A DNA stretch of 64,000 bases, taken from Cladorhizidae sp. MBARI D1340-BT2 (Eukaryota > Porifera > Demospongiae > Poecilosclerida > Cladorhizidae). How positions within the stretch are numbered: the stretch's first letter is position 1; each line of letters begins with the position of its first letter. Made by a program: the position numbers and the translations under genes. The DNA lies in contig JAQNBH010000010.1 of assembly GCA_028752905.1 (NCBI GenBank), positions 25,958,242 to 26,022,241 of the forward strand, given 5' to 3'. Below, one piece after another: positions 1 to 13,500 of this stretch. The notes under the pieces are model-generated. The model saw nothing but the letters and a program-made list of their open reading frames with translations, did no database searches and was not told the origin of the DNA.

Positions 1-3000
1 GAGTATAGGCTGCACTGGAGTATAGGTTGCACTGGAGTGTATAGGCTGCACTGGAGTATAGGCTGCACTGGAGTATAGGTTGCACTGGAGTATAGGTTGC
101 ACTGGAGTAAAGGTTGCACTGGAGTATAGGTTGCACTGGAGTATAGGCTGCACTGGAGTATAGGCTGCACTAGAGTATAGGTTGCACTGGAGTATAGGTT
201 GCACTGGAGTAAAGGTTGCACTGGAGTATAGGCTGCACTGGAGTATAGGTTGCACTGGAGTATAGGCTGCACTGGAGTATAGGCTGCACTGGAGTATAGG
301 TTGCACTGGAGTATAGGTTGCACTGGAGTATAGGTTGCACTGGAGTATAGGTTGCACTGGAGTATAGGTTGCACTGAAGTATAGATTGCACTGGAGTATA
401 GGTTGCACTGCAATGACTGCATGTATAGGCTGCACTGGAGTATAGGCTGCACTGGAGTATAGGTTGCACTGGAGTATAGGTTGCACTGGAGTATAGGCTG
501 CACTGGAGTATAGGTTGCACTGGAGTATAGGCTGCACTGGAGTATAGGCTGCACTGGAGTATAGGCTGCACTGGAGTATAGGTTGCACTGGAGTATAGGC
601 TGCACTGGAGTATAGGTTACACTGGAGTATAGGTTGCACTGGAGTATAGGCTGCACTGGAGTATAGGTTGCACTGGAGTATAGGTTGCACTGGAGTATAG
701 GCTGCACTGGAGTATAGGCTGCACTGGAGTATAGGCTGCACTGGAGTATAGGCTGCACTGGAGTATAGGCTGCACTGGAGTATAGGTTGCACTGGAGTAT
801 AGGCTGCACTGGAGTATAGGTTGCAATGGAGTATAGGTTGCACTGGAGTATAGTTTGCACTGGAGTATAGGTTGCACTGGAGTATAGGCTGCACTGGATT
901 ATAGGCTGCACTGGAGTATAGGTTGCACTTGAGTATAGTTTGCACTCGAGTATAGGTTGCACTGGAGTATAGGCTGCACTGGAGTATAGGTTGCACTGGA
1001 GTATAGGTTGCACTTGAGTATAGTTTGCACTGGAATATAGGTTGCACTGGAGTATAGGCTGCACTGGATTATAGGTTGCACTGGAGTATAGGTTACAGTG
1101 GAGTATAGTCTGCACTGGAGTATAGGTTGCACTGGAGTATAGGTTGCACTGGAGTATAGGTTGCACTGGAGTAAAGGTTGCACTGGAATATAGGTTGCAC
1201 TGGAGTATAGGCTGCACTGGAGTATAGGTTACAGTGGAGTATAGGCTGCACTGGAGTATAGGCTGCACTGGAGTATAGGTTGCACTGGAGTATAGGTTGC
1301 ACTTGAGTATAGTTTGCACTGGAGTATAGGTTGCACTGGAGTATAGGTTGCACTGGAGTATAGGTTGCACTGGAGTATAGGCTGCACTGGAGTATAGGTT
1401 GCACTGGAGTATAGGCTGCACTGGAGTATAGGCTGCACTGGAGTATAGGCTGCACTGGAGTATAGGCTGCACTGGAGTATAGGCTGCACTGGAGTATAGG
1501 TTGCACTGGAGTATAGGCTGCACTGCAGTATAGGTTGCACTGGAGTATAGATTGCACTGGAGTATAGGTTGCACTGGAGTATAGGTTGCACTGGAGTATA
1601 GGCTGCACTGGAGTATAGGTTGCACTAGAGTATAGGTTGCACTGGAGTATAGGTTGCACTGGAGTATAGGTTGCACTGGAGTATAGGCTGCACTGGAGTA
1701 TAGATTACACTGGAGTATAGGTTGCACTGGAGTAAAGGTTGCACTGGAGTGTAGGTTGCACTGGAGTATAGGCTGCACTGGAGTATAGGCTGCACTGGAG
1801 TATAGGTTGCACTGGAGTATAGGCTGCACTGCTGTATAGGCTGCACTGGAGTATAGGTTGCACTGGAGTATATGTTGCACTGGAGTAAAGGTTGCACTGG
1901 AGTATAGGTTGCACTGGAGTATAGGTTGCACTGGAGTATAGGTTGCACTGGAGTATAGGTTGCACTGGAGTATAGGTTGCACTGGAGTAAAGGTTGCACT
2001 GGAGTATAGGCTGCACTGCAGTATAGGTTGCACTGGAGTATAGGTTGCACTGGAGTATAGGTTGCACTGGAGTATTGGTTGCACAGGAGTATAGGGGCCA
2101 CTGGAGTATTGGTTGCACTGGAATATAGGTTGCACTGGAGTATACTGGAGTGTAGGTTGCACTGGAGTATAGGCTGCACTGGAGTATAGGTTGCACTGGA
2201 GTATAGATTGCACTAGAGTATAGGCTGCACTGGAGTATAGGCAGCACTGGAGAATAGGTTGCACTTGAGTATAGGCTGCACTGGAGTATAGACTGCACTG
2301 GAGTATAGGTTGCACTGAAGTATAGGTTGCACTGGAGTATAGGCTGCACTGGAGTATAGACTGCACTGGAGTATAGGTTGCACTGGAGTATAGGTTGCAC
2401 TGGAGTATAGGTTGCACTGGAGTATAGATTGCACTCGAGTATAGGTTGCACTGGAGTATAGGCTGCACTGGAGTATAGGCTGCACTGGAGAATAGGTTGC
2501 ACTTGTGTATAGGCTGCACTGGAGTATAGACTGCACTGGAGTATAGGCTGCACTGGAGTATAGGCTGCACTGGAGTATAGATTACACTGGAGTATAGGTT
2601 GCACTGGAGTATAGGCTGCACTGGAGTATAGGCTGCACTGGAGTATAGGTTGCACTGGAGTATAGGTTGCACTGGAGTATAGGTGCACTGGAGTATAGGT
2701 GGCACTGGAGTATAGGTTGCACTGCATGTATAGGCTGCACTGGAGTATAGGCTGCACTGGAGTATAGGTTGCACTGGAGTATAGGTTGCACTGGAGTATA
2801 GGCTGCACTGGAGTATAGGTTGCACTGGAGTATAGGCTGCACTGGAGTATAGGCTGCACTGGAGTATAGGCTGCACTGGAGTATAGGTTGCACTTGAGTA
2901 TAGGCTGCACTGGAGTATAGGCTGCACTGGAGAATAGGTTGCACTTGAGTATAGGCTGCACTGGAGTATAGACTGCACTGGAGTATAGGCTGCACTGGAG

Positions 3001-6000
3001 TATAGGCTGCACTGGAGTATAGATTACACTGGACTATAGGTTGCACTGGAGTATAGGCTGCACTGGAGTATAGGCTGCACTGGAGTATAGGTTGTACTGG
3101 AGTATAGGTTGCACTGGAGTATAGGTTGTACTGGAATATAGGCTGCACTGCAGTACAGGTGGCACTGTAGTATAGGTTGCACTGGAGTATAGGTTGCACT
3201 GCATGTATAGGCTGCACTGGAGTATAGACTGCACTGGAGTATAGGTTGTTGCACTGGAGTATAGGTTGCACTGGAGTATAGGTTGCACTGGAGTATAGGC
3301 TGCACTGGAGTATAGGTTGCACTGGAGTATAGGCTGCACTGGAGTATAGGCTGTACTGGAGTATAGGCTGCACTGGAGTATAGGTTGCACTTGAGTATAG
3401 TTTGCACTGGAGTATAGGTTGCACTGGAGTATAGGCTGCACTGGAGTATAGGTTGCACTGGAGTATAGGTTACAGTGGAGTATAGGCTGCACTGGAGTAT
3501 AGGTTGCACTGGAGTATAGGTTGCACTGGAGTATAGGTTGCACTGGAGTAAAGGTTGCACTGGAGTATAGGTTGCACTGGAGTATAGGTTGCACTGGAGT
3601 ATAGGCTGCACTGGAGTATAGGTTGCACTGGAGTATAGGTTGCACTGGAGTATAGGCTGCACTGGAGTATAGGTTGCACTGGAGTATAGGCTGCACTGGA
3701 GTATAGGCTGCACTGGAGTATAGGCTGCACTGGAGTATAGGTTGCACTGGAGTATAGGCTGCACTGGAGTATAGGCTGCACTGGAGAATAGGTTGCACTT
3801 GAGTATAGGCTGCACTGGAGTATAGACTGCACTGGAGTATAGACTGCACTGGAGTATAGGCTGCACTGGAGTATAGATTACACTGGAATATAGGTTGCAC
3901 TGGAGTATAGGCTGCACTGGAGTATAGGCTGCACTGGAGTATAGGTTGCACTGGAGTATAGGTTGCACTGGAGTATAGGTTGCACTGGAATATAGGCTGC
4001 ACTGCAGTACAGGTGGCACTGTAGTATAGGTTGCACTGGAGTATAGGTTGCACTGCATGTATAGGCTGCACTGGAGTATAGGCTGCACTGGAGTATAGGT
4101 TGTTGCACTGGAGTATAGGTTGCACTGGAGTATAGGTTGCACTGGAGTATAGGCTGCACTGGAGTATAGGTTGCACTGGAGTATAGGCTGCACAGGAGTA
4201 TAGGCTCTACTGGAGTATAGGCTGCACTGGAGTATAGGTTGCACTGGAGTATAGGTTGCACTGGAGTATAGGTTGCACTGGAGTATAGGCTGCACTGGAG
4301 TATAGGCTGCACTGGAGTATAGGTTGCACTGGAGTATAGGCTGCACTGGAGTATAGGTTGCACTGGAGTATAGGTTGCACTGGAGTATAGGCTGCACTGG
4401 AGTATAGGTTGCACTTGAGTATAGGTTGCACTGGAGTATAGGCTGCACTGGAGTATAGGCTGCACTGGAGTATAGGCTGCACTGGAGTATAGGCTACACT
4501 GGAGTATAGGTTGCACTGGAGTATAGGTTGTACTGGAGTATAGGCTGCACTGGAGTATAGGTTGCACTGGAGTATAGGTTGCACTGGAGTATAGTTTGCA
4601 CTGGAGTATAGGTTGCACTGGAGTATAGGCTGCACTGGATTATAGGCTGCACTGGAGTATAGGTTGCACTTGAGTATAGTTTGCACTGGAGTATAGGTTG
4701 CACTGGAGTATAGGCTGCACTGGAGTATAGGTTGCACTGGACTATAGGTTGCACTTGAGTATAGTTTGCACTGGAATATAGGTTGCACTGGAGTATAGGC
4801 TGCACTGGATTATAGGTTGCACTGGAGTATAGGTTACAGTGGAGTATAGTCTGCACTGGAGTATAGGTTGCACTGGAGTATAGGTTGCACTGGAGTATAG
4901 GTTGCACTGGAGTAAAGGCTGCACTGGAATATAGGTTGCACTGGAGTATAGGCTGCACTGGAGTATAGGTTACAGTGGAGTATAGGCTGCACTGGAGTAT
5001 AGGCTGCACTGGAGTATAGGTTGCACTGGAGTATAGGTTGCACTTGAGTATAGTTTGCACTGGAGTATAGGTTGCACTGGAGTATAGGCTGCACTGGAGT
5101 ATAGGTTGCACTGGAGTATAGGTTACAGTGGAGTATAGGCTGCACTGGAGTATAGGTTGCACTGGAGTATAGGTTGCACTGGAGTATAGGTTGCACTGGA
5201 GTAAAGGTTGCACTGGAGTATAGGTTGCACTGGAGTATAGGCTGCACTGGAGTATAGGTTGCACTAGAGTATAGGTTGCACTGGAGTATAGGTTGCACTG
5301 GAGTATAGGTTGCACTGGAGTATAGGCTGCACTGGAGTATAGATTACACTGGAGTATAGGTTGCACTGGAGTATAGGTTGCACTGGAGTATAGGTTGCAC
5401 TGGAGTGTATAGGCTGCACTGGAGTATAGGCTGCACTGGAGTATAGGTTGCACTGGAGTATAGGTTGCACTGGAGTAAAGGTTGCACTGGAGTATAAGTT
5501 GCACTGGAGTATAGGCTGCACTGGAGTATAGGCTGCACTAGAGTATAGGTTGCACTGGAGAATAGGCCGCACTGCTGTATAGGCTGCACTGGAGTATAGG
5601 TTGCACTGGAGTATAGGTTGCACTGGAGTAAAGGTTGCACTGGAGTATAGGCTGCACTGGAGTATAGGTTGCACTGGAGTATAGGCTGCACTGGAGTATA
5701 GGCTGCACTGGAGTATAGGTTGCACTGGAGTATAGGTTGCACTGGAGTATAGGTTGCACTGGAGTATAGGTTGCACTGGAGTATAGGTTGCACTGGAGTA
5801 TAGGTTGCACTGGAGTATAGGTTGCACTGGAGTATAGGTTGCACTGGAGTATAGGTTGCACTGGAGTATAGGCTGCACTGGAGTATAGGCTGCACTGGAG
5901 TATAGGCTGCACTGGAGTATGGGATGCACTGGAGTATAGGTTGCACTGGAGTATAGGCTGCACTGGAGTATAGGCTGCACTGGAGTATAGGCTGCACTGG

Positions 6001-6217
6001 AGTATAGGCTGCACTGGAGTATAGGCTGCACTGGAGTATGGGTTGCACTGGAGTATAGGTTGCACTGGAGTATAGGCTGCACTGGAGTATAGGCTGCACT
6101 GGAGTATAGGCTGCACTGGAGTATAGGTTGCACTGGAGTATAGGCTGCACTGGAGTATAGGCTGCACTGGAGTATAGGTTGCACTGGAGTATAGGTTGCA
6201 CTGCAGTATAGGTTGCA
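1..6217. repeat. 17-bp minisatellite array (about 365 copies)
   Basis: The stretch is an almost uninterrupted head-to-tail array of a 17-bp unit, gagtataggYtgcactg, where Y alternates between c and t. It starts before the window and stops at about 6217, where the sequence changes to unique DNA. Minor variants (gtaaagg, tagattaca, ctgcatgtatagg, cttgagtatagttt) recur in blocks. For example, a ctgcagtacagg/ctgtag variant at about 3149 returns at about 4011, so older units have been amplified in higher-order blocks of roughly 860 bp. Seventeen is not a multiple of three, so a 51-nt super-period cycles through all frames. On the minus strand none of the three phases has a stop, which creates long spurious reading frames. 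I see no gene here. It lies about 1.1 kb beyond the 3' end of the ADAM gene. Confidence 0.97.
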
Positions 6218-7326
6218 CCTTAATATAAGTCGTCGCCCCAAAGTTAACATAAAAATTCTGCAATTGATGGAAGGTAAGAAATAAAGCACCCTCCACTAGC
6301 TCGAGCTAGAATAAGCTATGTCCTCAGCTTAATGTTCTCCTTGTCCTGAATGGTATTGCCAATTCAATCTCCCATCTTTCAGTTACCTTTTACTTACTCT
6401 GTATTCCCTTTCAGCTGTTCCCTGATTTCGAGCATAAAAGCTGCAGTATAGCTCATATGTTAATTCCAGACATATACAAAGCAAATTGGGAGCACTGCAG
6501 CTATGTAGTTGTAATGAATTTATCTGCTCCACTTGTGACTTTGCCCAGAAATTTCAGTTTAGCCAATGCAATTTATATTCCAGAAAAATTGACACATCTT
6601 GAATGCCCTTTGAGGACAAGGAAACTCAGCAGACAGAAAGGGCTGAGAGAAATGCTACAGTATCAGCACGGTATTGGCCTAGTTTGGTCTATATGACGCT
6701 TTGGGGGGCATGATGGACAGAATGCATGGCCAAAAGGCCCAAAATTCTCACATGTCCTTCGCCTAGCTTTCTTCCTAGTAATCACAACCCCTCCCCCACA
6801 CACCCTAGTTCTAACCACCCTGGGGGTCCTTTGTATGAGCAGCCTTGGAATACACACAGAAAGGTCCAAGATAATTATTTGCACTCTGAGACCATAATCA
6901 CACTCAATCTACCTTTGTTATGAATATGAAAAAAAGTTACACTTTTGTATTTGGAACTCCATATTGGCAGACATTTGACATGTTTGCAAAATTGCAAAGT
7001 TCTCATATGTAGCAGCCCCATGCAAACAATTTCTTCCAATATTATTTTCTTCAGTGTATATTTTTCATTGGTCATCCATAGCATTGTTTAAATATTAGCT
7101 TAGTACTTCACAGAGCAAAGTGGAAAGTAGTTAAAGATACAAAATGTTCCTCTACAAACATGATTGAAGTTAGCTACATAGAGTTAGTAATTTACACATA
7201 AACGTGAAAGTTAAAAAAAGCATTAAAGTGTACAATATTAAATATTAAGTCTTTATCATATCCTAAAGAAGCTTAACCGTATGTCATAATAAGATCTTCC
7301 ATGCTTGTTTTCGTCCACTTGTCTTT
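6218..7326. other. 3' flank between ADAM stop codon and minisatellite
   Basis: No gene is recognisable here. The minus-strand sequence just after the ADAM stop is the probable 3' untranslated region. An AATAAA hexamer overlaps the stop codon itself (about 7325-7330), and I see no stronger polyadenylation signal in the next few hundred bases. The small reading frames on both strands show no family motifs. Confidence 0.5.
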
Positions 7327-7555
7327 TTATTTTTTCCCCGGTGCCCTTCCGATTTGCATGGGATCAGAATACAAACTTGTCTCAGAGAAATCGAGCTGTG
7401 TATTTGGTGTGTCATCTCTGTACTGGGTATTGATGTAGGTTAAATTCTCTCCTCCTCCACTCAGTTCTTGAGGTTTCCTTGCAGACTGCGCAGTGACATT
7501 TGTTCCATACGTATATAACACCGTGTTACTTTTTCGTGTTTTAAAGTAGTAGCAA
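7327..7555 (-). CDS. ADAM exon 32: cytoplasmic tail and stop codon
   Basis: This is the terminal exon, with acceptor tttttgtag. After a Cys pair it encodes YYFKTRKSN (basic stop-transfer) and a 70-residue hydrophilic tail with tyrosines in NLTYINTQYRDD and SLYSDPM, ending APGKK and TAA. YIN fits the Y-x-N pattern of Grb2-type SH2 sites. I see no PxxP cluster of the kind found in many ADAM tails. Confidence 0.92.
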
Positions 7556-10500
7556 CTACAAAAAATGAAATACATTGCTTGAGCAGTAAACATTACGGTC
7601 AGGCATATCAGGTGCATACACTGTCATTGTTGTAAGGATTTATACATACAACCATTAGTGTGGCTAAGTGTGTATCGAACCTTTTTTCAAGTATTATTAC
7701 ACTATATATATACTGTGTGCAGGTGCATGTGTGGATGTATAGTTTTAAGATGATTATAGCCCTTGACCTAACCCAAATGCATTCCCTATATGGGTTTGAA
7801 TCATGTTTTTATAAAATGGCAGAGATGTAAAGTAATAATAGTCACATACTTTATAAAATTCTTTAGCCTAATAACAGTTCTAAAATCCTAGCACCCTAAA
7901 TAGTTGTTTAGGCCATGCTAGCTGTGTAAAACCTCAAATTCTTTGCTAATGTTATAACTACTAGACTTAAAACTGGCAAATGGGACATAAACTTTGCGTT
8001 TCATTTTCCCTGTGTTTTCCGCTCAGACAACAAAACAAACAAGACTCCAAATTTTGCAAGCACATCCACGACTAATCATCAAAACTATTGGTATAGAGTA
8101 ATTCACAGATGGACCAATAAACCTAGACATGTTAAAAGGGCTGCTCAGTTCCACTGTCTGGGGTTTGTGGAGCTCTCACTACTGAGGTTACCAAGGTCCA
8201 TAAAGAAAAACGTAGATTACCCACTACAAAACACAAAAGCAACTCTTGTTTGGTTTTGATGTTCTTCTGTGCAACAGTTACCAAGTCCAAGAAACAGGCT
8301 ATAGCTGACACTACATGACTTCATCAACAACAACAACAGATATTGCATGTGCTGGTTTGTGTAATGTATATCGTAGTTCACGGGGTTACAGTCCACAATA
8401 GCAATAAGATATGGCATGTGTTGATTGTTGTTCTGGACTGGCCATCGGGCATACAGGGCAATGCCCAGTGGGCTGGTGCTTAAAATTGGTGTGTACCATG
8501 ACCATGCCACAAAAGATAACTTTGATATATTAAACCACCAGAGCTCATTCAACTCATTTGATGCAGGCCCACTTATGCGGTCGATGCTTAGACATGAAAT
8601 GCAAAAATCCTAATATTGCCCAAACCATCCAAGAATAAAGACGCTTTTTTTTTGGTTGAAAATATTTGAAAAGAAGCCTGTCCTCAAGAAAGAAGCCCAT
8701 GCTCCCACCACTAAGCATGAATGGAATTTCTATGAATATCCACATGTCTCATATCACATTATATACAAATATAACATGTCAAAATAGTGCTTGAGTCAGT
8801 GATGGCACAAGGGGGGGGGGGGGGTGCACGGGCCACTCTGGGAGGCCTGGACACCCTGTTGGGAATCGTTCATTGGATGGGCCAATTATATGATGATGAT
8901 GAAGCTCGTGAGAGTTCAATTTTTGGAGCAGTACCGATATTCCAACCACTAACTTGCTCCACAATGGTATCTAATATGGCTCAGAAAGCTGCAATCACCG
9001 CCGAAGCAGCCCACCCTCCGAGACTCCCCCCCCTTTCAGTGCTTTGGACACCTCATTGGTGGCATGCCCCTAACCCCCTTGTTGTCTGGTCTGAGTTGAC
9101 ATTGAATGTGCTAAAATTGCTGGAGCAGCTGACCCTTGGAGGACCTCAACAATTGGGAGGGACACCACTGCCCCTCTCAAGCCCACTTCCCACTTGGGCC
9201 CACGACAAAACCAACATAACATAAATGGTTTGTGGTTTTTTTCTCGGCCAGTGTTTTTTTCCATTCCTCAGTCTGGCCCTCGCTGATTGTGTAGGATACA
9301 AGGCTAGAAAGAGTGTTTAAAAGTAGACTTAATGCTGGAGTCCCAGAAATTTGGAGTTATACTTTGCAGAACTTGAACTTGAACAAATAACAACAACAAC
9401 AACAACAGCAACACAAACACAAAAACACTCTTGTAACAAGAACTAAAAAAAATTGAAGATCTAAAAAGAGCATACTATTCGATTGTCAAAAAAGTAAATA
9501 AGACTGTAGCCATGTCGACAATCAGTGAGACGACCCTTTACAATTTAGAATCATGTACACCAAATATTTGAATTTAAATAGAGTCATGTATTGTTCTTTC
9601 CTTTATTTTTGACAAGTCAATCTGTGCAGCTTTTTTTTTTTAAATGGGAGGAAATTATGTTCTTGTTGACTTACCAGACAAAACTAACTACAATGAACAG
9701 CATAACAGCAACAACCGCTGCTGCTATGATGATCACCAGTAATTCTGTCAAATTCAGGACCCCTGTAGTATCTGGTGGAGGTGCTGTGGTCATAGCAACC
9801 AAAACTTTGAATGTTGCCTGAAATCCTGCATCTTGCAGAGCATCGCTAGCAGCCTAATTTGGGGTTGGGGGAATAGAAGAGAGTGGGAGGGAGGGAAAGG
9901 TAGAGATGAAATTAGTTATGACAACAAGGAATAGATATCAAATAAAAACAAATTGGATATTTCCTACAGAGCTACGCATGCTCAAGATATAAGTATGTGG
10001 TATAAAATGTAATAGCAAATATAACAAAGAACAACTTCTAAGAGCAAAAATATTATATTTTAATTTTAAATAATAATAATATGACTGTGGCCATGTAGAC
10101 CAAAACTAACCCTTTACCATTTATAATCGGTGATGATTTAAAAAACTGGTATATATATATATACGTGGATTTAAATGGTCAAGGGTTATTATTATTTCTG
10201 CTCCTATCCTGATATCCTTGTTATATTTACAGGATGACATTTAAGGAGCAGCAAGAAGGTTACACTGGATATAGAGTGTGATTGTGCTCTTGTGGACCTT
10301 CATAAAAAAACAAGGAGAAGTCAGAAGTTAGCTGTAAAGTTTTTGACAGAAAAGCCTCCATTTATTTCTCCCTCTCTTCTCCCTGGGATCTGCACTCATA
10401 TATCTTTGCTACTTGATCTAACTAATGGCCTGTACAAATCAGTATGCTGCCATATCTTCACTCTGCAAGGTGATATTGGATTCTCAGATGCCATGTTAAT

Positions 10501-13500
10501 AGGACAAAGTTATACTAAACTCAATTTTCATTCACTTTGTAAAACTAAACAAAAATATATTGCTAGTAGATAAAAAATGACAATTATAATAACAATAACT
10601 TATTGTTAATAACAATAACAATAATAATAATAGCAATAGCAATAATAATAAATGGCCTATAATGACTTATAGAGTCTTTGTTAATTTGGTTTCTTTTTTT
10701 ACCAACATTTCCAAAGCTGATGGCAACAAAAACAAGCGCTAATTAAAATATAAATCTTCGATGCATATTTTACGAAGTCAGCTAGAAGTTACCAATCAAG
10801 TTTCAAAACGATATTTATTCTCAATTTCTTAATTATGTCCACTGACACATTGAGGTTCTTGAATGCCATAAGAGAAGATATATAGCACTGATATAATATC
10901 TCAAAAAGTTTGTGGACTTCCTCCAGCTTCCTCTTCGAGTACTTCAGGAGAATGCTACTACTTTTAGGTCAATTGCGAGTGAAAATAGAATATGAGGCAT
11001 CGTATATTCTCCACGGCTACTATTTACTTCAGTCCAATCTATCTGCAATTACCTGAAAGTACGGTTACAATTAGAAGGATGGTTACTATTGATTGCAGTT
11101 GTGAAGGAGTTCAAGTGTCTGTTTGGAGGACTTCTAATAATTTGGATGTCCATGGCTCAAACATTTGAGTAGCGGCACCTTATCTTATTGCTATTTGCCA
11201 CCAGGTTAAAATTGGAAGGGCAGTTACTATTACCAGCTACACATTTACAATTGGAGGGGCAGTCCTAATAGAGGAAATACGTTAAGTATAATGTTGAAAA
11301 GGAAGCTAATGTGCCCATTTTGACAAGAATGAGCGATTTCAGACAGTTTTTCCTCAAAACACTCAAAAACGTCCCAATTGGAGCAAAATAGAGCTTGTTT
11401 TGGTTAAAAAGGGGAGATTTCTCACCAAAAGCCATTTTCTGTCATTTAAAGAGTAGAAACAGTTCCAGAATGTTGAAAAGGAAGCTAATGTGCCCATTTT
11501 GAGAAGAATGAGCGATTTCAGACAGTTTTCCTCAAAACGCTAAAAAACGTCCCAATTGGAGTAATTGGAGCAAAATAGGGCTTCTTTCGAGGGAAGATTT
11601 CTCACCAAAAGCCGTTTTCTGTCGTTTAAAGAGTAGAAACAGTTCCATAAATTATACTACCAACCATTCAATAAAACACACACACACAGAGAGAAGCATG
11701 GTCTCCTCACTTGCAACTAGCTAACATCATCACTAGAAATGCGTTTGTAAAAATCATTTCATCCAGTAGAAAGGTGTTAACTGTTATGATAAAGGTCAGC
11801 ATAGTGCCACAGGTGCAGCTCAGGATGACAATAAAATGTAAGGAGTAGAGGACAATGAGGATAAGGTTGACTCCAGGAAGGTGAGAAAGGGGTTAGAACA
11901 TAGCTTTCCATTTGCTGTGATCCATTGCCACCAGCCTACCTCTTTTATTTAATAAATTGTTGAAGGAATGATAACATTGTCTGCAAGCATAATACATTGT
12001 TTATTGAAGGGATTGTATTCAAAGCAGTTTCAACACTTTTACTGCTAACTTCTTGAGCAATTCAAATAAGCTGCCCACAATTTATAACCAGCTTAAAATC
12101 AGAAATGCTTTCTCGCCCCTTGTATTTCGGTTGTCTCAGCACAATTGATAGAAGATATATTTTGACTTCAGACTGCCAACAAAACCAAAGAGCAAGTCAT
12201 TGCTAGCCGTGTCACGATATAGACTTCAACATTAATCCTCCACATTTAGTCTCAGTTGTGCTGCTATTTAATAAGAGACAAAAGGATTACAAGATCGGGT
12301 TACTGTTTGCACGACACATACCAATAATTTACTAAACACACTTTGATTTCAAGCCACATAAAATGTTAGTCTTACTGTTAGTGCAGCCAGCAGTTGTTGT
12401 TGTGGTAGCACTGCATTGCCACCCATGACAAGAACATAGACATAGAACTCAATTCCACTACCAGATGGAGCAGCAACGATATTAGTGATGATAATATCGT
12501 CAGCAGTCACTGTCAGTGTTTGTCTCCTGCAACAATAACACACATGCACACAAACACACACATAATATATATTTTATATATATAAAACGGTTATTTGAAC
12601 TCAAGGCATTGTATCCCTTTGGGATACACCTTTTGTAGCTCTTACATATCAGAGCAATATTATCATAGCTTGCATTGCTCTTCCCAATGAGTGATGTCAG
12701 AAGGAAACTCTCCAGCATCCTTTCCCTGGAGATATTTAACCATACAGCCCATTATCACTGCAGTGCAGCCAATTCTCTTTCCAAAATCTGCCCCATGATG
12801 TTTTCTCTTCACTATGATAATCACTGCCAGTTTACATTTTTAATTATAGCAGGTAACCCATTCATCAGATGAACATGGTGAATATATAAATAGATACTCT
12901 GTGCAAGGCAATATAAACTATTCCATCCAACTATCCAGTCAGGCCCTCACCAATGAAGAAAACAACAACTCACTAATCAGGCACAACATGCAGTATCAAT
13001 CGCCATGCACCAAAGTTGTGTGGTCATATCTTATACTCCATTCTTAAGCATACTTACTTGCGTGGTGGAACAGAGTCACATGCACCATTGTCACTGCAGG
13101 AGTTAAATGATTCAGCGAGCACTTTTTTAAATTCATTTTGTTTATCCACGGTGAACTGCAATATCAAATTCATAGCAGATTGACAATACTGTTAGTGTAA
13201 GGAGAAAAACAATCAGAGATTACACTAGTGCACACACAGAGATGACACTACTGCAGCACACAGAGATGACACTAGTACACACACAGAGATGACACTAGTG
13301 CACACACAGAGATGACACTACTGCAGCACACAGAGATGACACTACTGCAGCACACAGAGATGACACTAGTGCACACACAGAGATGACACTAGTGCACACA
13401 CAGAGATGACACTAGTGCACACACAGAGATGACACTAGTGCACACACAGAGATGACACTAGTACAGCACACAGAGATGACACTAGTGCACACACAGAGAT

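Noticed and set aside
1..6217. Possible CRISPR array because of regular repeats
   Set aside because: There are no unique spacers; units are directly adjacent, and the genome is eukaryotic.
170..6296. Long minus-strand reading frames (up to 474 codons) in the first 6.2 kb
   Set aside because: They are read-through of the 17-bp minisatellite, open in all phases by composition. No non-repetitive coding sequence is attached.
8787..9224. 145-residue plus-strand frame with a poly-Gly start
   Set aside because: It depends on a G homopolymer, has no domain, and lies in an intron on the opposite strand of the ADAM gene.
9591..9821. 76-residue plus-strand frame
   Set aside because: It is antisense to the transmembrane exon, which has proper splice sites and phase on the minus strand.
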